A stretch of 64,000 bases of DNA from Rhodospirillales bacterium 70-18 (GTDB lineage Bacteria; Pseudomonadota; Alphaproteobacteria; Acetobacterales; Acetobacteraceae): NCBI GenBank assembly GCA_001899585.1, contig MKWE01000051.1, positions 299,791 through 363,790 of the forward strand. The letters are read 5' to 3'. The position numbers were made by a program, and so were the translations under genes. The first letter of the stretch is position 1, and each line of letters starts with the position of its first letter. The notes beneath the pieces are model-generated. The model made no database searches, was not told the origin of the DNA, and worked only from the letters and a program-made list of their open reading frames with translations. This document shows, piece by piece, positions 19,395 through 29,800 of the stretch.

Positions 19395-19574
19395 TCACGG
19401 GGTCTGCAGCGTCCTGGTCGTGGTGGTCGTGGTGGTGGGCGCCACCGGCATGCTCTGCCGCGTGGTGGTCTGTTCGGTGGTGGTCGTGGTCGGGCTGGCC
19501 GTGCAGGCGACGGTCAGCGCGGTCGCGCCGAGCAGCAGGGCGGCCGGCAGCAGCCGCATGATCCTGTTGGTCAT
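19395..19574 (-). CDS. Small Thr-rich lipoprotein
   Basis: 59 aa. MTNRIMRLLPAALLLGATAL is a lipoprotein signal ending in the lipobox TVAC (Cys24), and the remaining 35 residues are nearly all Thr, Pro and Gln. AGGGGAA lies before the ATG. It is 17 bp downstream of the other Thr-rich gene and probably co-transcribed. Low complexity makes homology useless; the signal and ribosome-binding site support a real gene. A surface or periplasmic linker-like product is inferred. Confidence 0.6.
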   Translation of the reverse strand: MTNRIMRLLPAALLLGATALTVACTASPTTTTTEQTTTRQSMPVAPTTTTTTTRTLQTP

Positions 19575-19591
19575 CTGGATGTTCCCCTGGA

Positions 19592-19912
19592 TCAGTTCTT
19601 GATGGTCGTCTTGGTCGTCGTCGTGGACGACGTGGCCGGTGCGGGAGTCGTGGTGGACGTGGTCAGGCTGTCGGAGGCGACGCCGTTGGTGTTGCGGTAG
19701 GTCGTCGCGCTGGAACTGCTCCGCGACCCGTCGGGGTTCACCACCTTCTGCTCGCGCGAGGTGCTGAGGGTTCCGGCGGGCAGCGGGTCGATCAGCGGCG
19801 TGGGCATGGGCGGCGTGACGGTGGTGGTGCTTTGCGTGGTGGTGGTTTGCGCCATCGCCGCGCCGGCGAGCAGCAGCAGCGCAGCGGTGGCGCCGAACAA
19901 AGACTTCTTCAT
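19592..19912 (-). CDS. Small exported Thr/Ser-rich protein
   Basis: 106 aa with a signal peptide (MKKSLFGATAALLLLAGAAM, cleavage after AMA). The mature part is low-complexity Thr/Ser (TTTTQSTTTVTPP) with one ordered segment, STSREQKVVNPDGSRSSSSA, and a TTTTKTTIKN end. Such proteins are predicted to be disordered and could be O-glycosylated or bind the cell wall; this is inference. It forms a pair with the 59-aa lipoprotein and may be its diverged duplicate. The frame is open to 19969, but MKKS with GGAAAA upstream is the natural start. Confidence 0.65.
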   Translation of the reverse strand: MKKSLFGATAALLLLAGAAMAQTTTTQSTTTVTPPMPTPLIDPLPAGTLSTSREQKVVNPDGSRSSSSATTYRNTNGVASDSLTTSTTTPAPATSSTTTTKTTIKN

Positions 19913-20043
19913 GTGGTGTTTTCCAGTATCCGTGGGCTCGGCGGTTTGCCCGGCGCCCTGCCACTGCAAGTGGGGGCGTGAGCGATAATGTCAGAACCGG
20001 AATGTACCGACGGGTGGCCCGTCGCCGCTGCCAGGCAAGGCGG

Positions 20044-20072
20044 TTGACAGCTTGCCATACTAATATGGTAGT
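20044..20072 (+). promoter_or_regulatory. Promoter with palindromic GntR-type operator
   Basis: TTGACA (20044-20049) fits a -35 box, and the palindrome CCATA-CTAA-TATGG (20055-20068) lies where polymerase must bind; the -10 box is poor. FadR-type GntR proteins bind short palindromes of this sort, so autoregulation of the downstream gntR gene is likely. Confidence 0.5.
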
Positions 20073-20122
20073 GTGGCGACACGATGAGCCGTGCAAGCGG
20101 CCAACGCCCGTGGGAGGGAATA

Positions 20123-20911
20123 TTGCAGCGCAACAGGCCGGTTTCGCGTGCCGCGGCAGAGGACGAGGTGACCAGTGCACCCGCGCCGGCGGCGCTGCCC
20201 CTGCGCCGCCAGACAATCGCCATCCAGATCCACGCCATCCTGCGGCGCGAGATCATCACCAACCAGCTCGCGCCGCGCACTCTGCTCTCCGAACAGGAGA
20301 TCTCGCAGCGCTTCGCCGTCTCGCGCACGCCGGTCCGTGAGGCGCTGATCAAGCTGGCGGAAGAGAAGCTGGTCGAGATCTACCCGCAATACGGTTCGTT
20401 CGTCGCGCCGATCCTGCTTCGCGACGCGCTCGACAGCCAGTTCGTCCGTGAGGCCCTCGAATGCGCGGCGGTGGAGCGGGCGGCGGAGCGGATCGACGCG
20501 GCACAGGCGCAGGCGCTGGCGGCGGTGCTGGCGGAGCAGCAGGCGCTGGACCACGACCAGGACTATGAGGGCTTCTTCGCCTCGGACGAGCGGATGCACG
20601 CGCTGATCATGGAGATCGCCGGCCATCCCAATGCCTGGCGCCAGGTGGAACTTGCCAAGACGCAGATGGACCGGGTGCGCTACCTGTCGATGCGCCTGGT
20701 GCGCAAGCGGCCCACCGTCATCGCCGAGCACAGCCTGATCATCGACCGCCTCGCCCAGCGCGACGGCGCCGGCGCGGTGGCGGCGATGCGCGCGCATCTG
20801 CGCGGGCTGTTCCGCTCGGTGGCGGTGCTGACCGAGGCCAATGCCGGCTATTTCGACGAGCCCACCGGCACCATTCCCGGCCGGCCGCCGCGCGCCGCCG
20901 GCCGTTCGTAA
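20123..20911 (+). CDS. GntR family transcriptional regulator (FCD domain)
   Basis: About 262 aa. A winged helix-turn-helix (IQIHAILRREIITNQLAPRT, LSEQEISQRFAVSRTPVREA) is followed by an all-helical FCD ligand domain (RDALDSQFVREALECAAVER; DERMHALIMEIAGHPNAW with metal-type His; EHSLIIDRLAQRD). An ATG at 20084 is in frame but has no ribosome-binding site; the TTG at 20123 has GGGAGGG 5 bases upstream and leaves room for a leader after the promoter, so it is preferred. The protein likely represses the downstream mandelate-racemase/ABC operon until a carboxylate inducer binds. Confidence 0.9.
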   Translation: MQRNRPVSRAAAEDEVTSAPAPAALPLRRQTIAIQIHAILRREIITNQLAPRTLLSEQEISQRFAVSRTPVREALIKLAEEKLVEIYPQYGSFVAPILLRDALDSQFVREALECAAVERAAERIDAAQAQALAAVLAEQQALDHDQDYEGFFASDERMHALIMEIAGHPNAWRQVELAKTQMDRVRYLSMRLVRKRPTVIAEHSLIIDRLAQRDGAGAVAAMRAHLRGLFRSVAVLTEANAGYFDEPTGTIPGRPPRAAGRS

Positions 20912-20954
20912 CCCCAACCCCGCTTGCAACCCCAACCCCGCTTGCAACCCCAAC
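20912..20954. repeat. 18-bp tandem repeat, 2.4 units
   Basis: CCCCAACCCCGCTTGCAA at 20912-20929 and again at 20930-20947 without a change, then CCCCAAC. It begins directly after the gntR stop and fills half the gap to the next gene. Exact identity suggests recent slippage. Confidence 0.85.
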
Positions 20955-20989
20955 GCTGTCCGCAGCCCGTTCGAGGATCGCCAAGGCCG

Positions 20990-22192
20990 ATGAAGATCAC
21001 CGAGATCAAGACCTTCCTGATGCAGGCCGGCGCGCCGTCGGACAGCGCCTGGGCGTCGGATGGCAAGGGCCACCAGACCGGCTCGCGCAACTGGCTGTTC
21101 GTGAAGGTGCTGACCGACGAGGGGATCTACGGCGTCGGCGAGTGCTCCGGCTGGCCGCGGGTGATCGAGGCGGCGGTGCGCGACCTCGCCGGCGTGCTGG
21201 TGGGCGAGGACCCCGCCCATATCGAGAAGCTCTGGCAGAAGATGCTGGTGGCGCAGATGGCGCACGGCGTCACCGGCGTGGTCGGCGCCGGCGCCATGGC
21301 GGGCATCGACATGGCGCTGTGGGACATCAAGGGCAAGGCGCTCGGCACGCCGGTGTGGAACCTGCTCGGCGGCCAGGTGCGCGACCGCGTGCGCATCTAT
21401 GCCCATGCCTCGACGCCGGAAGTGGCCCTGGCGCTGCGGGCGCGCGGCATCGGCGCGGTGAAGACCGGCGGCGTGCGCGATCCGCTGCGCAAGGTCGCCG
21501 CCATCCGCGACGCGGTGGGCGACGAGATGGACATCATGGTGGACCTGCACGGCCCGCCATGGATGACGCCGAAGGACGCCATCGTGCTCGGCCGGGCGCT
21601 GGAGCCGTACCACCTGCTGTTCCTGGAAGACCCGGTGGCGCCGGAGAACATCGACAATCTGGCCCGCGTGGCCGACCAGGTGGCGATCCCGATCGCCGCC
21701 GGCGAGCGGCTGGCGACGATCTGGGGCTGGCGGCAGATGGTGGAGCGCGAGATCGTCGACGTGATCCAGCCCGACACCGGCCGCGCCGGCGGCCTGACCC
21801 AGATGAAGAAGCTCGCCGGCATGGCCGAGGCGCACCACATCATGGTGGCACCGCATTCTGGCACGCTGGGCCCGATCGCCGAGTTCGCCGCCCTGCATCT
21901 GCTGGCCGCCATCCCCAACGCGCTGATGCTCGAGCGCATCGAGGGCGACTGGGCCGGCCGCAACGAGGTGATCTCGGCGCCGCCGGTGCTGGAAGGCGGG
22001 CACCTGCTGGTGCCGAACGTCCCCGGCCTCGGCGTGGACATCAACGAGGAGGCGGTGGCCCGCTACCCCAGCCAGCGCAACGTCTCGATCGCCAGCGGCG
22101 GCTACGAGCCGGGCACCGAGGGCGAGTTCGTCTACGTCCAGACCCGGCTGCACCGCGCCGCCGCGTTCGGAGGGGGCAAGCCGCGCGGCTGA
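20990..22192 (+). CDS. Mandelate racemase/muconate lactonizing family enzyme
   Basis: 400 aa of the enolase superfamily. The N-terminal capping domain is followed by a barrel with the three metal ligands in MVDLHGPPW (Asp), LEDPVAPEN (Glu) and AAGERLATI (Glu). The general bases look like the MR-subgroup Asp-His pair (QPDTGRAGG and APHSGTLGP), so the enzyme probably dehydrates or epimerises a sugar acid or related carboxylate. The K-x-K position reads VKTGG, so the second lysine is absent. Start ATG 20990. First structural gene behind gntR, followed by an ABC importer that presumably delivers its substrate. Confidence 0.9.
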   Translation: MKITEIKTFLMQAGAPSDSAWASDGKGHQTGSRNWLFVKVLTDEGIYGVGECSGWPRVIEAAVRDLAGVLVGEDPAHIEKLWQKMLVAQMAHGVTGVVGAGAMAGIDMALWDIKGKALGTPVWNLLGGQVRDRVRIYAHASTPEVALALRARGIGAVKTGGVRDPLRKVAAIRDAVGDEMDIMVDLHGPPWMTPKDAIVLGRALEPYHLLFLEDPVAPENIDNLARVADQVAIPIAAGERLATIWGWRQMVEREIVDVIQPDTGRAGGLTQMKKLAGMAEAHHIMVAPHSGTLGPIAEFAALHLLAAIPNALMLERIEGDWAGRNEVISAPPVLEGGHLLVPNVPGLGVDINEEAVARYPSQRNVSIASGGYEPGTEGEFVYVQTRLHRAAAFGGGKPRG

Positions 22193-22265
22193 CGGCGCCC
22201 CAGCGACGACGCCTTGAATACCACGACCGGCATCAAGCCCGGCCAACCAACAAGGGAGGAAACAC

Positions 22266-23465
22266 ATGACCGCTTTCATCCACACCCGCCGCGGCCTGCT
22301 CGGCGGCGCCGCCGGCATAGCGACCCTCGGTGTCACCGGGAGCATCACCGGCGCGCGCGCCCAGGTGCCGCCGCTGCCCAGCTCGCCGGTGTCGCTCAAC
22401 ATCGTCGATGTCGCGGGCAACCTGGCGCTGACCCAGAAGGCCATCGAGGCCTATTGGCACGCCCACCCCAAGCTCGTCTCGCGCGTCACCTTCGCCAAGG
22501 CGCCGGCGCCGGAACTGCCCGGCAAGATCAAGGCGCAGCAGGATGCCGGGCGGGTGGATATCGACGCGGTGCTGACCGGGATCGACATGCTGTCGGCCGG
22601 CATCGACCAGAAGCTGCTGCAGCCGATGCTGCCCAACTTCGCCGCCAAGCTGCCCAATCTGGACGACATCTACCTGCCGGGCGCCAAGGCGATGCAGGGG
22701 CTGGCGCAGAACCAGGGCGTGTGCATCGTGTTCTGCCCGGCCGGGCCGCTGCTGGAATACATGCCGGACAAGGTGAAGACGCCGCCGAAGACCGCGGCCG
22801 AACTGCTGGACTGGGCCAAGGCGAACAACAACCGCTTCATCTATGCCCGCCCGGCCAATTCCGGCCCCGGCCGTATCTTCATGATGGGGCTGCCGTATAT
22901 CCTCGGCGACAAGGACCCGCACGACCCGAAGAACGGCTGGGACAAGACCTGGGCCTATCTGAAGGAGCTCGGCCAGCACATCGAATACTACCCCTCCGGC
23001 ACCGCGCCGGTGCTGAAGGAACTGGGCGAGGGCTCGCGCGACATGATCCCGACCCAGATGGGCTGGGACATCAACCCGCGCGCGCTGGGCGTTGTGCCGA
23101 AGGAGGCCAAGGTGGCGGCGCTGGATGGCTTCCACTGGGTGTTGGACGCGCATTACATGTGCATCCCCAAGGGCGTGCCCCCGGCCAAGGTGGCGGTGCT
23201 GGTCGACATGCTGGCCTACCTGCTGTCCAAGCCGGCGCAGGCCACCACCTATGACGACGGCTATTTCTACCCCGGTCCGGCAGTGAAGGACGTGCCGCTG
23301 TCGATGGCGCCGGAGTCGAGCCAGAAGGTGATCGCGGAATACGGCCGCCCCGAATACGCCAGCCTGATCACCAGCCACCCCCAGGAACTACCGCTGCTGC
23401 CCGACCAGCTCGTCTATGCGTTCAACCGCTGGGACGAGCAGATCGGCGCCGCCAAGTCGAAATAG
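22266..23465 (+). CDS. ABC transporter substrate-binding protein, family 1 type
   Basis: 399 aa. The N-terminus HTRRGLLGGAAGIATLG with a twin arginine and later ARAQ looks like a Tat signal, so the protein is exported folded to the periplasm. The remainder has the two-lobed family 1 layout (DIDAVLTGIDML, GVCIVFCPAGPLLEYMPD, PTQMGWDINPRALGVVP). AGGAGG precedes the ATG. It feeds the ATPase and permeases that follow. Ligand unknown; neighbouring enzymes suggest an organic or sugar acid, although the transporter type resembles polyamine and thiamine importers. Confidence 0.88.
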   Translation: MTAFIHTRRGLLGGAAGIATLGVTGSITGARAQVPPLPSSPVSLNIVDVAGNLALTQKAIEAYWHAHPKLVSRVTFAKAPAPELPGKIKAQQDAGRVDIDAVLTGIDMLSAGIDQKLLQPMLPNFAAKLPNLDDIYLPGAKAMQGLAQNQGVCIVFCPAGPLLEYMPDKVKTPPKTAAELLDWAKANNNRFIYARPANSGPGRIFMMGLPYILGDKDPHDPKNGWDKTWAYLKELGQHIEYYPSGTAPVLKELGEGSRDMIPTQMGWDINPRALGVVPKEAKVAALDGFHWVLDAHYMCIPKGVPPAKVAVLVDMLAYLLSKPAQATTYDDGYFYPGPAVKDVPLSMAPESSQKVIAEYGRPEYASLITSHPQELPLLPDQLVYAFNRWDEQIGAAKSK

Positions 23466-23480
23466 CCGGAGCTTCGGGAC

Positions 23481-24544
<1,064 letters not shown>

Positions 24545-24548
<4 letters not shown>

Positions 24549-25438
24549 GCGTCCGGCAGGCGGGCGCCATGCCGCTGCGCCTGGCGCTGTCCCGGCGCGG
24601 CATCGACGGGGTGACCCTGCTGGTGCTGCCGGCGGCGCTGTTCGTGGTGGCGCTGTTCGTCTACCCGTTCCTCTATGGCTTGGTGCTGTCGCTGCAGCCC
24701 AAGGCCGGGGGCTGGCTGGCCAATTACGCGAAATTCTTCTCCGACCCCTTCCTCTACGGCACCATCGGCAAGACCCTCTGGCTCGCCGTGCCGGCCACCC
24801 TGCTCAACATCCTGCTGTCCATCCCCGTGGCCATGCGGGTGCGCCGGATGCACCGCCAGCGGCTGCTGACCGCCATCCTGGTGCTGCCGATCACGCTGGG
24901 TACGGTGCTGATCGCCGAGGGGCTGCTGCTGTATCTTGGCCCGCAGGGCTGGCTGAACCGGGCGTTGATGGGGTTCGGGCTGGTGTCGCACCCGATACGG
25001 CTGGTACATAATTATTGGGGGGTGTTCATCTCGCTGTTCATCTCCGGCTTTCCCTTCACCTTCCTGCTCACTCTTTCCTACGTCAGCGGCATCGACCCGT
25101 CGCTGGAGCGCGCCGCCTCCACGCTGGGCGCCGATACACGGTCGCGCTTCCGCCACATCGTGCTGCCGCTCCTGGCGCAGGGACTGGCGATCAATTTCTG
25201 CCTGTCCTTCGTGCAGACCTTCTCGGTGTTTCCCTCCGCCGTGCTGCTCGGCGCGCCGGCCGGGGTGACGCGGGTGATCTCGATCGCCGCCTACACCGCG
25301 GCGTTCGAGCAGTACGACTACTCGATGGCCTCGGCGATCGCGATGATCATGGGCTTCTCGCAGCTCATCATCGTGGCGGCGGTGCTGGGCGCGCGGGTGC
25401 TGGTCTATCGCGGCCCCGCCGGCGGCGGGAAGGGGTGA
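24545..25438 (+). CDS. ABC transporter permease
   Basis: 297 aa with about six membrane helices (TLLVLPAALFVVALFVYPFL near the start). The EAA-type cytoplasmic loop that docks the ATPase is LERAASTLGADTRSRFRHIV (near residue 185-205). GTG start overlaps the ATPase stop. With the next gene it forms the heterodimeric channel of a polyamine/iron/thiamine-type importer. Confidence 0.93.
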
Positions 25439-25442
25439 GGCG

Positions 25443-26276
25443 ATGATGCGGCGCGGTGAGACGGTATCGGCCCGGCTGTGGGCGTCCTCGGTCTGGGTGC
25501 TGGTGGGGTTTTTCGTCCTCAATTTGCTCGCGATGATCGCGGCGGTGGTGGTGAACTCGCTCGGCACGCGCTGGTTCAACACCTGGCTGCCGCAGGGTTT
25601 CACAACCAAGTGGTATTTCTCCGCCTGGGACGAGTTCCAGCTCGGCGACGTGCTGTTCACCACCTTCCAGGTGGTGGGCGCGGTGGTGGTGCTGTCCGGC
25701 CTGCTCGGGGTGCCGGCGGCCTATGCGCTGGCGCGGCGCGAGTTTCCCGGCAAGCGCCTGGTGGTGCTGCTGTTCCTGTTGCCGCTGCTGGTGCCGCCGA
25801 TCACCTTCGGCATCCCGCTGGCCACGGTGCTCTACCGGGCGGGGCTGGCCGGCTCGATCTCCGGCGTCATCCTCGCCAACCTGGTGCCGACGGTGCCGTT
25901 CGTCATCCTGGTGATGATCCCGTTCATCGAGCAGATCGACCCGCGGGTGGAGGCGGCGGCTCGGGTGTTCGGCGCGGGCACATTGCGGCTGTTCATCCAT
26001 GTGCTGGCACCACTGCTGGCGCCGGGCATCCTGGCGGCGTTGCTGCTGGTACTGGTACGCACGATCGCCATGTTCGAACTGACCTTCTTCACCGACGGCC
26101 CGACCAGCCAGACCCTGGTGGTGGCGCTTTACTACGCAGTGTACGCAGCGGGCGTGCGGGCGGGGCAATCGATCGACGCGATGGCGGTGATCTATATGGT
26201 GACCACCCTCGTCTGGCTTCTGATCGCGTTGCGCTTCGTGAACCCGACGCAAATCGTCGGCCGGGCGCGGCGTTAA
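25443..26276 (+). CDS. ABC transporter permease
   Basis: 277 aa with about six membrane helices. The EAA loop is VEAAARVFGAGTLRLFIHVL. It starts 4 bp after the first permease with GGTGAGG upstream. Last gene of the run gntR-MR enzyme-SBP-ATPase-permease-permease; a terminator follows after 16 bp. Confidence 0.93.
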   Translation: MMRRGETVSARLWASSVWVLVGFFVLNLLAMIAAVVVNSLGTRWFNTWLPQGFTTKWYFSAWDEFQLGDVLFTTFQVVGAVVVLSGLLGVPAAYALARREFPGKRLVVLLFLLPLLVPPITFGIPLATVLYRAGLAGSISGVILANLVPTVPFVILVMIPFIEQIDPRVEAAARVFGAGTLRLFIHVLAPLLAPGILAALLLVLVRTIAMFELTFFTDGPTSQTLVVALYYAVYAAGVRAGQSIDAMAVIYMVTTLVWLLIALRFVNPTQIVGRARR

Positions 26277-26292
26277 CCGGCCGTCGAGCATG

Positions 26293-26323
26293 CCGGTGCC
26301 ACGGAAGCACCGGTCGCGCTTTT
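26293..26323 (+). terminator. Terminator after the ABC operon
   Basis: CCGGTGC (26293-26299) pairs with GCACCGG (26307-26313) around a 7-base loop; the tail is TCGCGCTTTT. The stem is strong but the T-run is short and 6 bases away. Confidence 0.55.
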
Positions 26324-26843
26324 GTTCGAGCCATCTGGACATTGCGAGGCCGGCACGGGGGAAATCCGTATCGGCCACCCACGTGCACCCGGTAAACTGC
26401 GGCGCGGAAGCTGATAGCATAAGATTTTGATTCGATTGCATATCGCTGACATAACGCGGTTCGGATCGCATACGCCGGGGGCGCATCAAAGGGCCTTTTG
26501 CGAATCCGGTGCAGCGAACATAAATATTTCTTCATTTAATCGTCACTGAAACGTGACTGCCAACGTCGGGTAGCGTAGTTTCCGAAGGTGCTATCAGGCT
26601 TGCTGTCACGATATTAATTCGATATGAGTAATTTCCGGACCTACCTAGGCCCCCGTCACAGAGGCCATATGACAGGGCAAAACGCCCTTCATACCCTTTG
26701 TAGCCGCCTGCCAAGACGCGAGCGCATTGATGGCTGAACCTGGGCGCGCGGGCCGGTCCCGCACCCATCCAGGACCATGATAGAAGTGTGCGTTGAATTC
26801 GGCGGGGGGCGCGCCATCGAAACGCCCGGAGGAACCATCGCAC
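26324..26843. other. 520-bp intergenic region, A/T-rich in part
   Basis: No credible gene. Bases from about 26400 to 26650 are clearly richer in A/T than the surrounding genes (for example CATAAGATTTTGATTCG and CGATATTAATTCGATATG). An inverted repeat GTCAC-TGAAAC-GTGAC lies at 26542-26557. This is probably the promoter and control region of the large fused kinase gene downstream; the short frames in it do not have G/C-rich third positions. Confidence 0.5.
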
Positions 26844-29800
26844 GTGTCAGACAACCGCGAGCCAGGTGCCGGCCCGCCCCTCGCCCGGCGTTCGGCGCGC
26901 GCCCAGCCTGCCGGGTCATTCCCGATCGTCGCGATCGGCGCATCCGCGGGCGGGTTGGAGGCCTGCGGCAAACTGCTCGACGTGCTGCCCCCCACCTCCG
27001 GCATGGCCTTCGTCCTGATCCAGCACCTCGACCCGACGCATGACAGCATGCTTGTGGAGTTGCTGTCGCGGCACACTGAGATGCCGGTGAGGCAGGCCGC
27101 GGATGGGATGGCGGTCCAGCCCGACCATCTTTACGTGATCCCACCGGGTACCTACCTATCGATCCGGGCGGATACCCTGCTGCTGTCGCAACCCAACGCC
27201 CGCCACGGTGCCTGGCTGCCCTTCGACTACCTGCTCAATTCGTTGGCCGCCGATGCGGGCCCTCGCACCGCCTGCGTGGTGCTGTCCGGCACCGGCGGCG
27301 ATGGCAGCCTCGGCCTGCAATCCGTCCACAACGCAAAGGGACTGGTCATCGCGCAAGCCCTCGCGGAAGCCGCCTTCAACGGCATGCCGAGCAGCGCCGT
27401 CGAAACCGGCATGGTGGACCACGTCCTGGCGATTGCCGACATGCCGCGCGCCTTGGCCCAGTTCGCCAGTTCGCGCGCCACCGCCACCGAGGGCGATATC
27501 GAATCCGATCAACGTGCGGGCGACTGGCTGACCGCGATCATCGAGCTGCTGCTCGCACAGACCCCGCATGATTTCCGCCTGTACAAGAAAGGCACGCTGC
27601 GCCGGCGGATCGAGCGGCGGATGGGCATGGCCGGGATCAAGGCGACCCGCCTCGACCTCTACCACGCCATGCTGACGGCCGACGCCGCCGAACGCGACCT
27701 GCTGGCCAAGGACCTGCTGATCAACGTCACCAGCTTCTTCCGCGATCCCAAGGTCTTCGCCGCGCTGGCGGCGGAAACCATCCCCGCGCTGCTGCACGAC
27801 CATGTCACCGACCGGCCGATCCGGATCTGGGTCCCCGGCTGCAGCACCGGCGAGGAAGCCTATTCGCTCGCCATCCTGTTCCAGGAGCAGCTCACCGCCG
27901 CCACCCGGCACATCAAGTTGACGATCTTCGCCTCCGACATCGATACCGACGCCATCGTCGCCGCCCGCGAAGGGCTCTACCCCGCCACCATCACCGCCGA
28001 CGTCTCGCCGGAGCGGCTGGCGCGCTTCTTCATCAAGGAGGACCTCGGCTACCGCGTGATCCCTGAGCTGCGCGCCTCGGTGATCTTCACGCCGCATGAC
28101 GTGCTGACCGACCCGCCATTCTCCCGCCTCGACATGGTGTCCTGCCGCAACCTGCTGATCTACCTGCGCCCCGAGGCGCAGGCCAAGGTCATCTCCCTGT
28201 TCCATTTCGCGCTGCGCGGCGGCGGCCTGCTGTTGCTGGGCGGCTCGGAGACCATCGGCAACGCCGACGGCCGCTTCGAGATCCTCTCCAAAACCGCGAG
28301 GCTGTACCGCCAGATCGGGCGCGACCGGCAGCAAGACTACGGTTTCGTCGCCGCCACCGGCGGCACCGGCCGGGTCATCGCCGGCGTGGGGCGCGGCCAG
28401 CAACCTGTGCGCCAGGCCGCGCTGGCCGAGCTGTGCCACCGGCTGATCCTGGAGGAATACGCGCCGGCGGCGGTGCTGATCAACGACAAGAACGAATGCC
28501 TTTTCTCGCTCGGCCCGACCGACCGCTACCTGCGCATAGCCCCTGGCCAACCCACCTTCGACCTGCCGGCGATGGCCCGCCAGGAAACCCGTACCAAGCT
28601 GCGCTCGGCGATCCAGCAGGCGACCCAGCGCGGCACGCGCGTGGAGGTCACCGGCGGGCGGACGACGCACCTGGGCACCCTCCTCGCGTTCCGCATCGTG
28701 GTGCAGCCGGTGGTCAGCGACAACGAGCGGCTGCTGCTGATCTGCTTCGTCGACGAGCCGGTGCGCCCGCCGGTCGCAGCCGGCCTGCCGAGCGAGCAGG
28801 AGCAGTCCCGCGTGGCGGAGCTGGAGCTGGAAACCACCCACGCCGAGCTGCAGGGCGCGATCCACAACCTCGAGATCGCCCATCAGGAACAGAAAGGCAT
28901 CGCCGAAGAGACGATGTCGGCGAACGAGGAATTCCAGTCCACCAACGAGGAGCTGATGACATCGAAGGAGGAGTTGCAATCCCTCAACGAGGAACTCACC
29001 GCGCTGAACAGCCAGCTGCAGGAAACCCTGGAGCGCCAGCGCACCACGGCGAACGACCTGCAGAACGTGCTCTACAGCACCGACGTGGCGACGCTGTTTC
29101 TCGACTCCGCGCTGAGCATCCGCCTGTTCACCCCCGCCGTGCGCAGGGTGTTCAACGTGATTTCCGGCGATATCGGTCGCCCTCTCGCCGACCTCCGGCC
29201 GGTCGTCGCCGACCCGGCGCTGCTGGGCGACGCCCGCACGGTGCTGCGCACGCAGACGGCCATCGAGTGCGAGATCGAGGGCGCGGGCGACGTGTGGTTC
29301 TCCCGCCGGATCATGCCCTACCGCACCGCCGACACCGGCACGGAAGGCGTCGTGATCACCTTCGCCGACATCACGGAGCGCAAGCGCGTCACCCTTGCGC
29401 TGGAGGTGGCCAAGCGGCAGGCCGAGCAGGCCACCCGCGCCAAGACCCGCTTCCTCGCCGCCGCCAGCCACGACCTGCGCCAGCCGCTGCAAACGCTCAC
29501 CCTGTTGCAGGGGCTGCTGGCGAAGGCCGTCCAGGGCGACGTCGGCCGGAAGCTGGTCGCCCGCCTCGATACAACCCTCGGAACGATGTCGAACATGTTG
29601 AATGCATTGCTTGACGTCAACCAGATCGAGGCCGGCATCGTCACGCCGGAGATCACCACCTTCCCGATCGAGGACCTGCTGCGGCGCCTGCATTCGGAGT
29701 TCCTGTACCAGGCGCAGGCCAAGGGGCTGGAACTGCGCGCGGTACATTGCAGCCTCATGGTCACCACCGATGCGGCGCTGCTGGAGCAGATGGTCCGCAA

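Noticed and set aside
20061..20066. TAATAT as the -10 box of the gntR promoter
   Set aside because: Only 11 bp from TTGACA, too close; it is part of the operator palindrome.
26532..26843. 103-aa minus-strand frame in the A/T-rich gap
   Set aside because: No ribosome-binding site, no G/C-rich third positions and no similarity to known small proteins.
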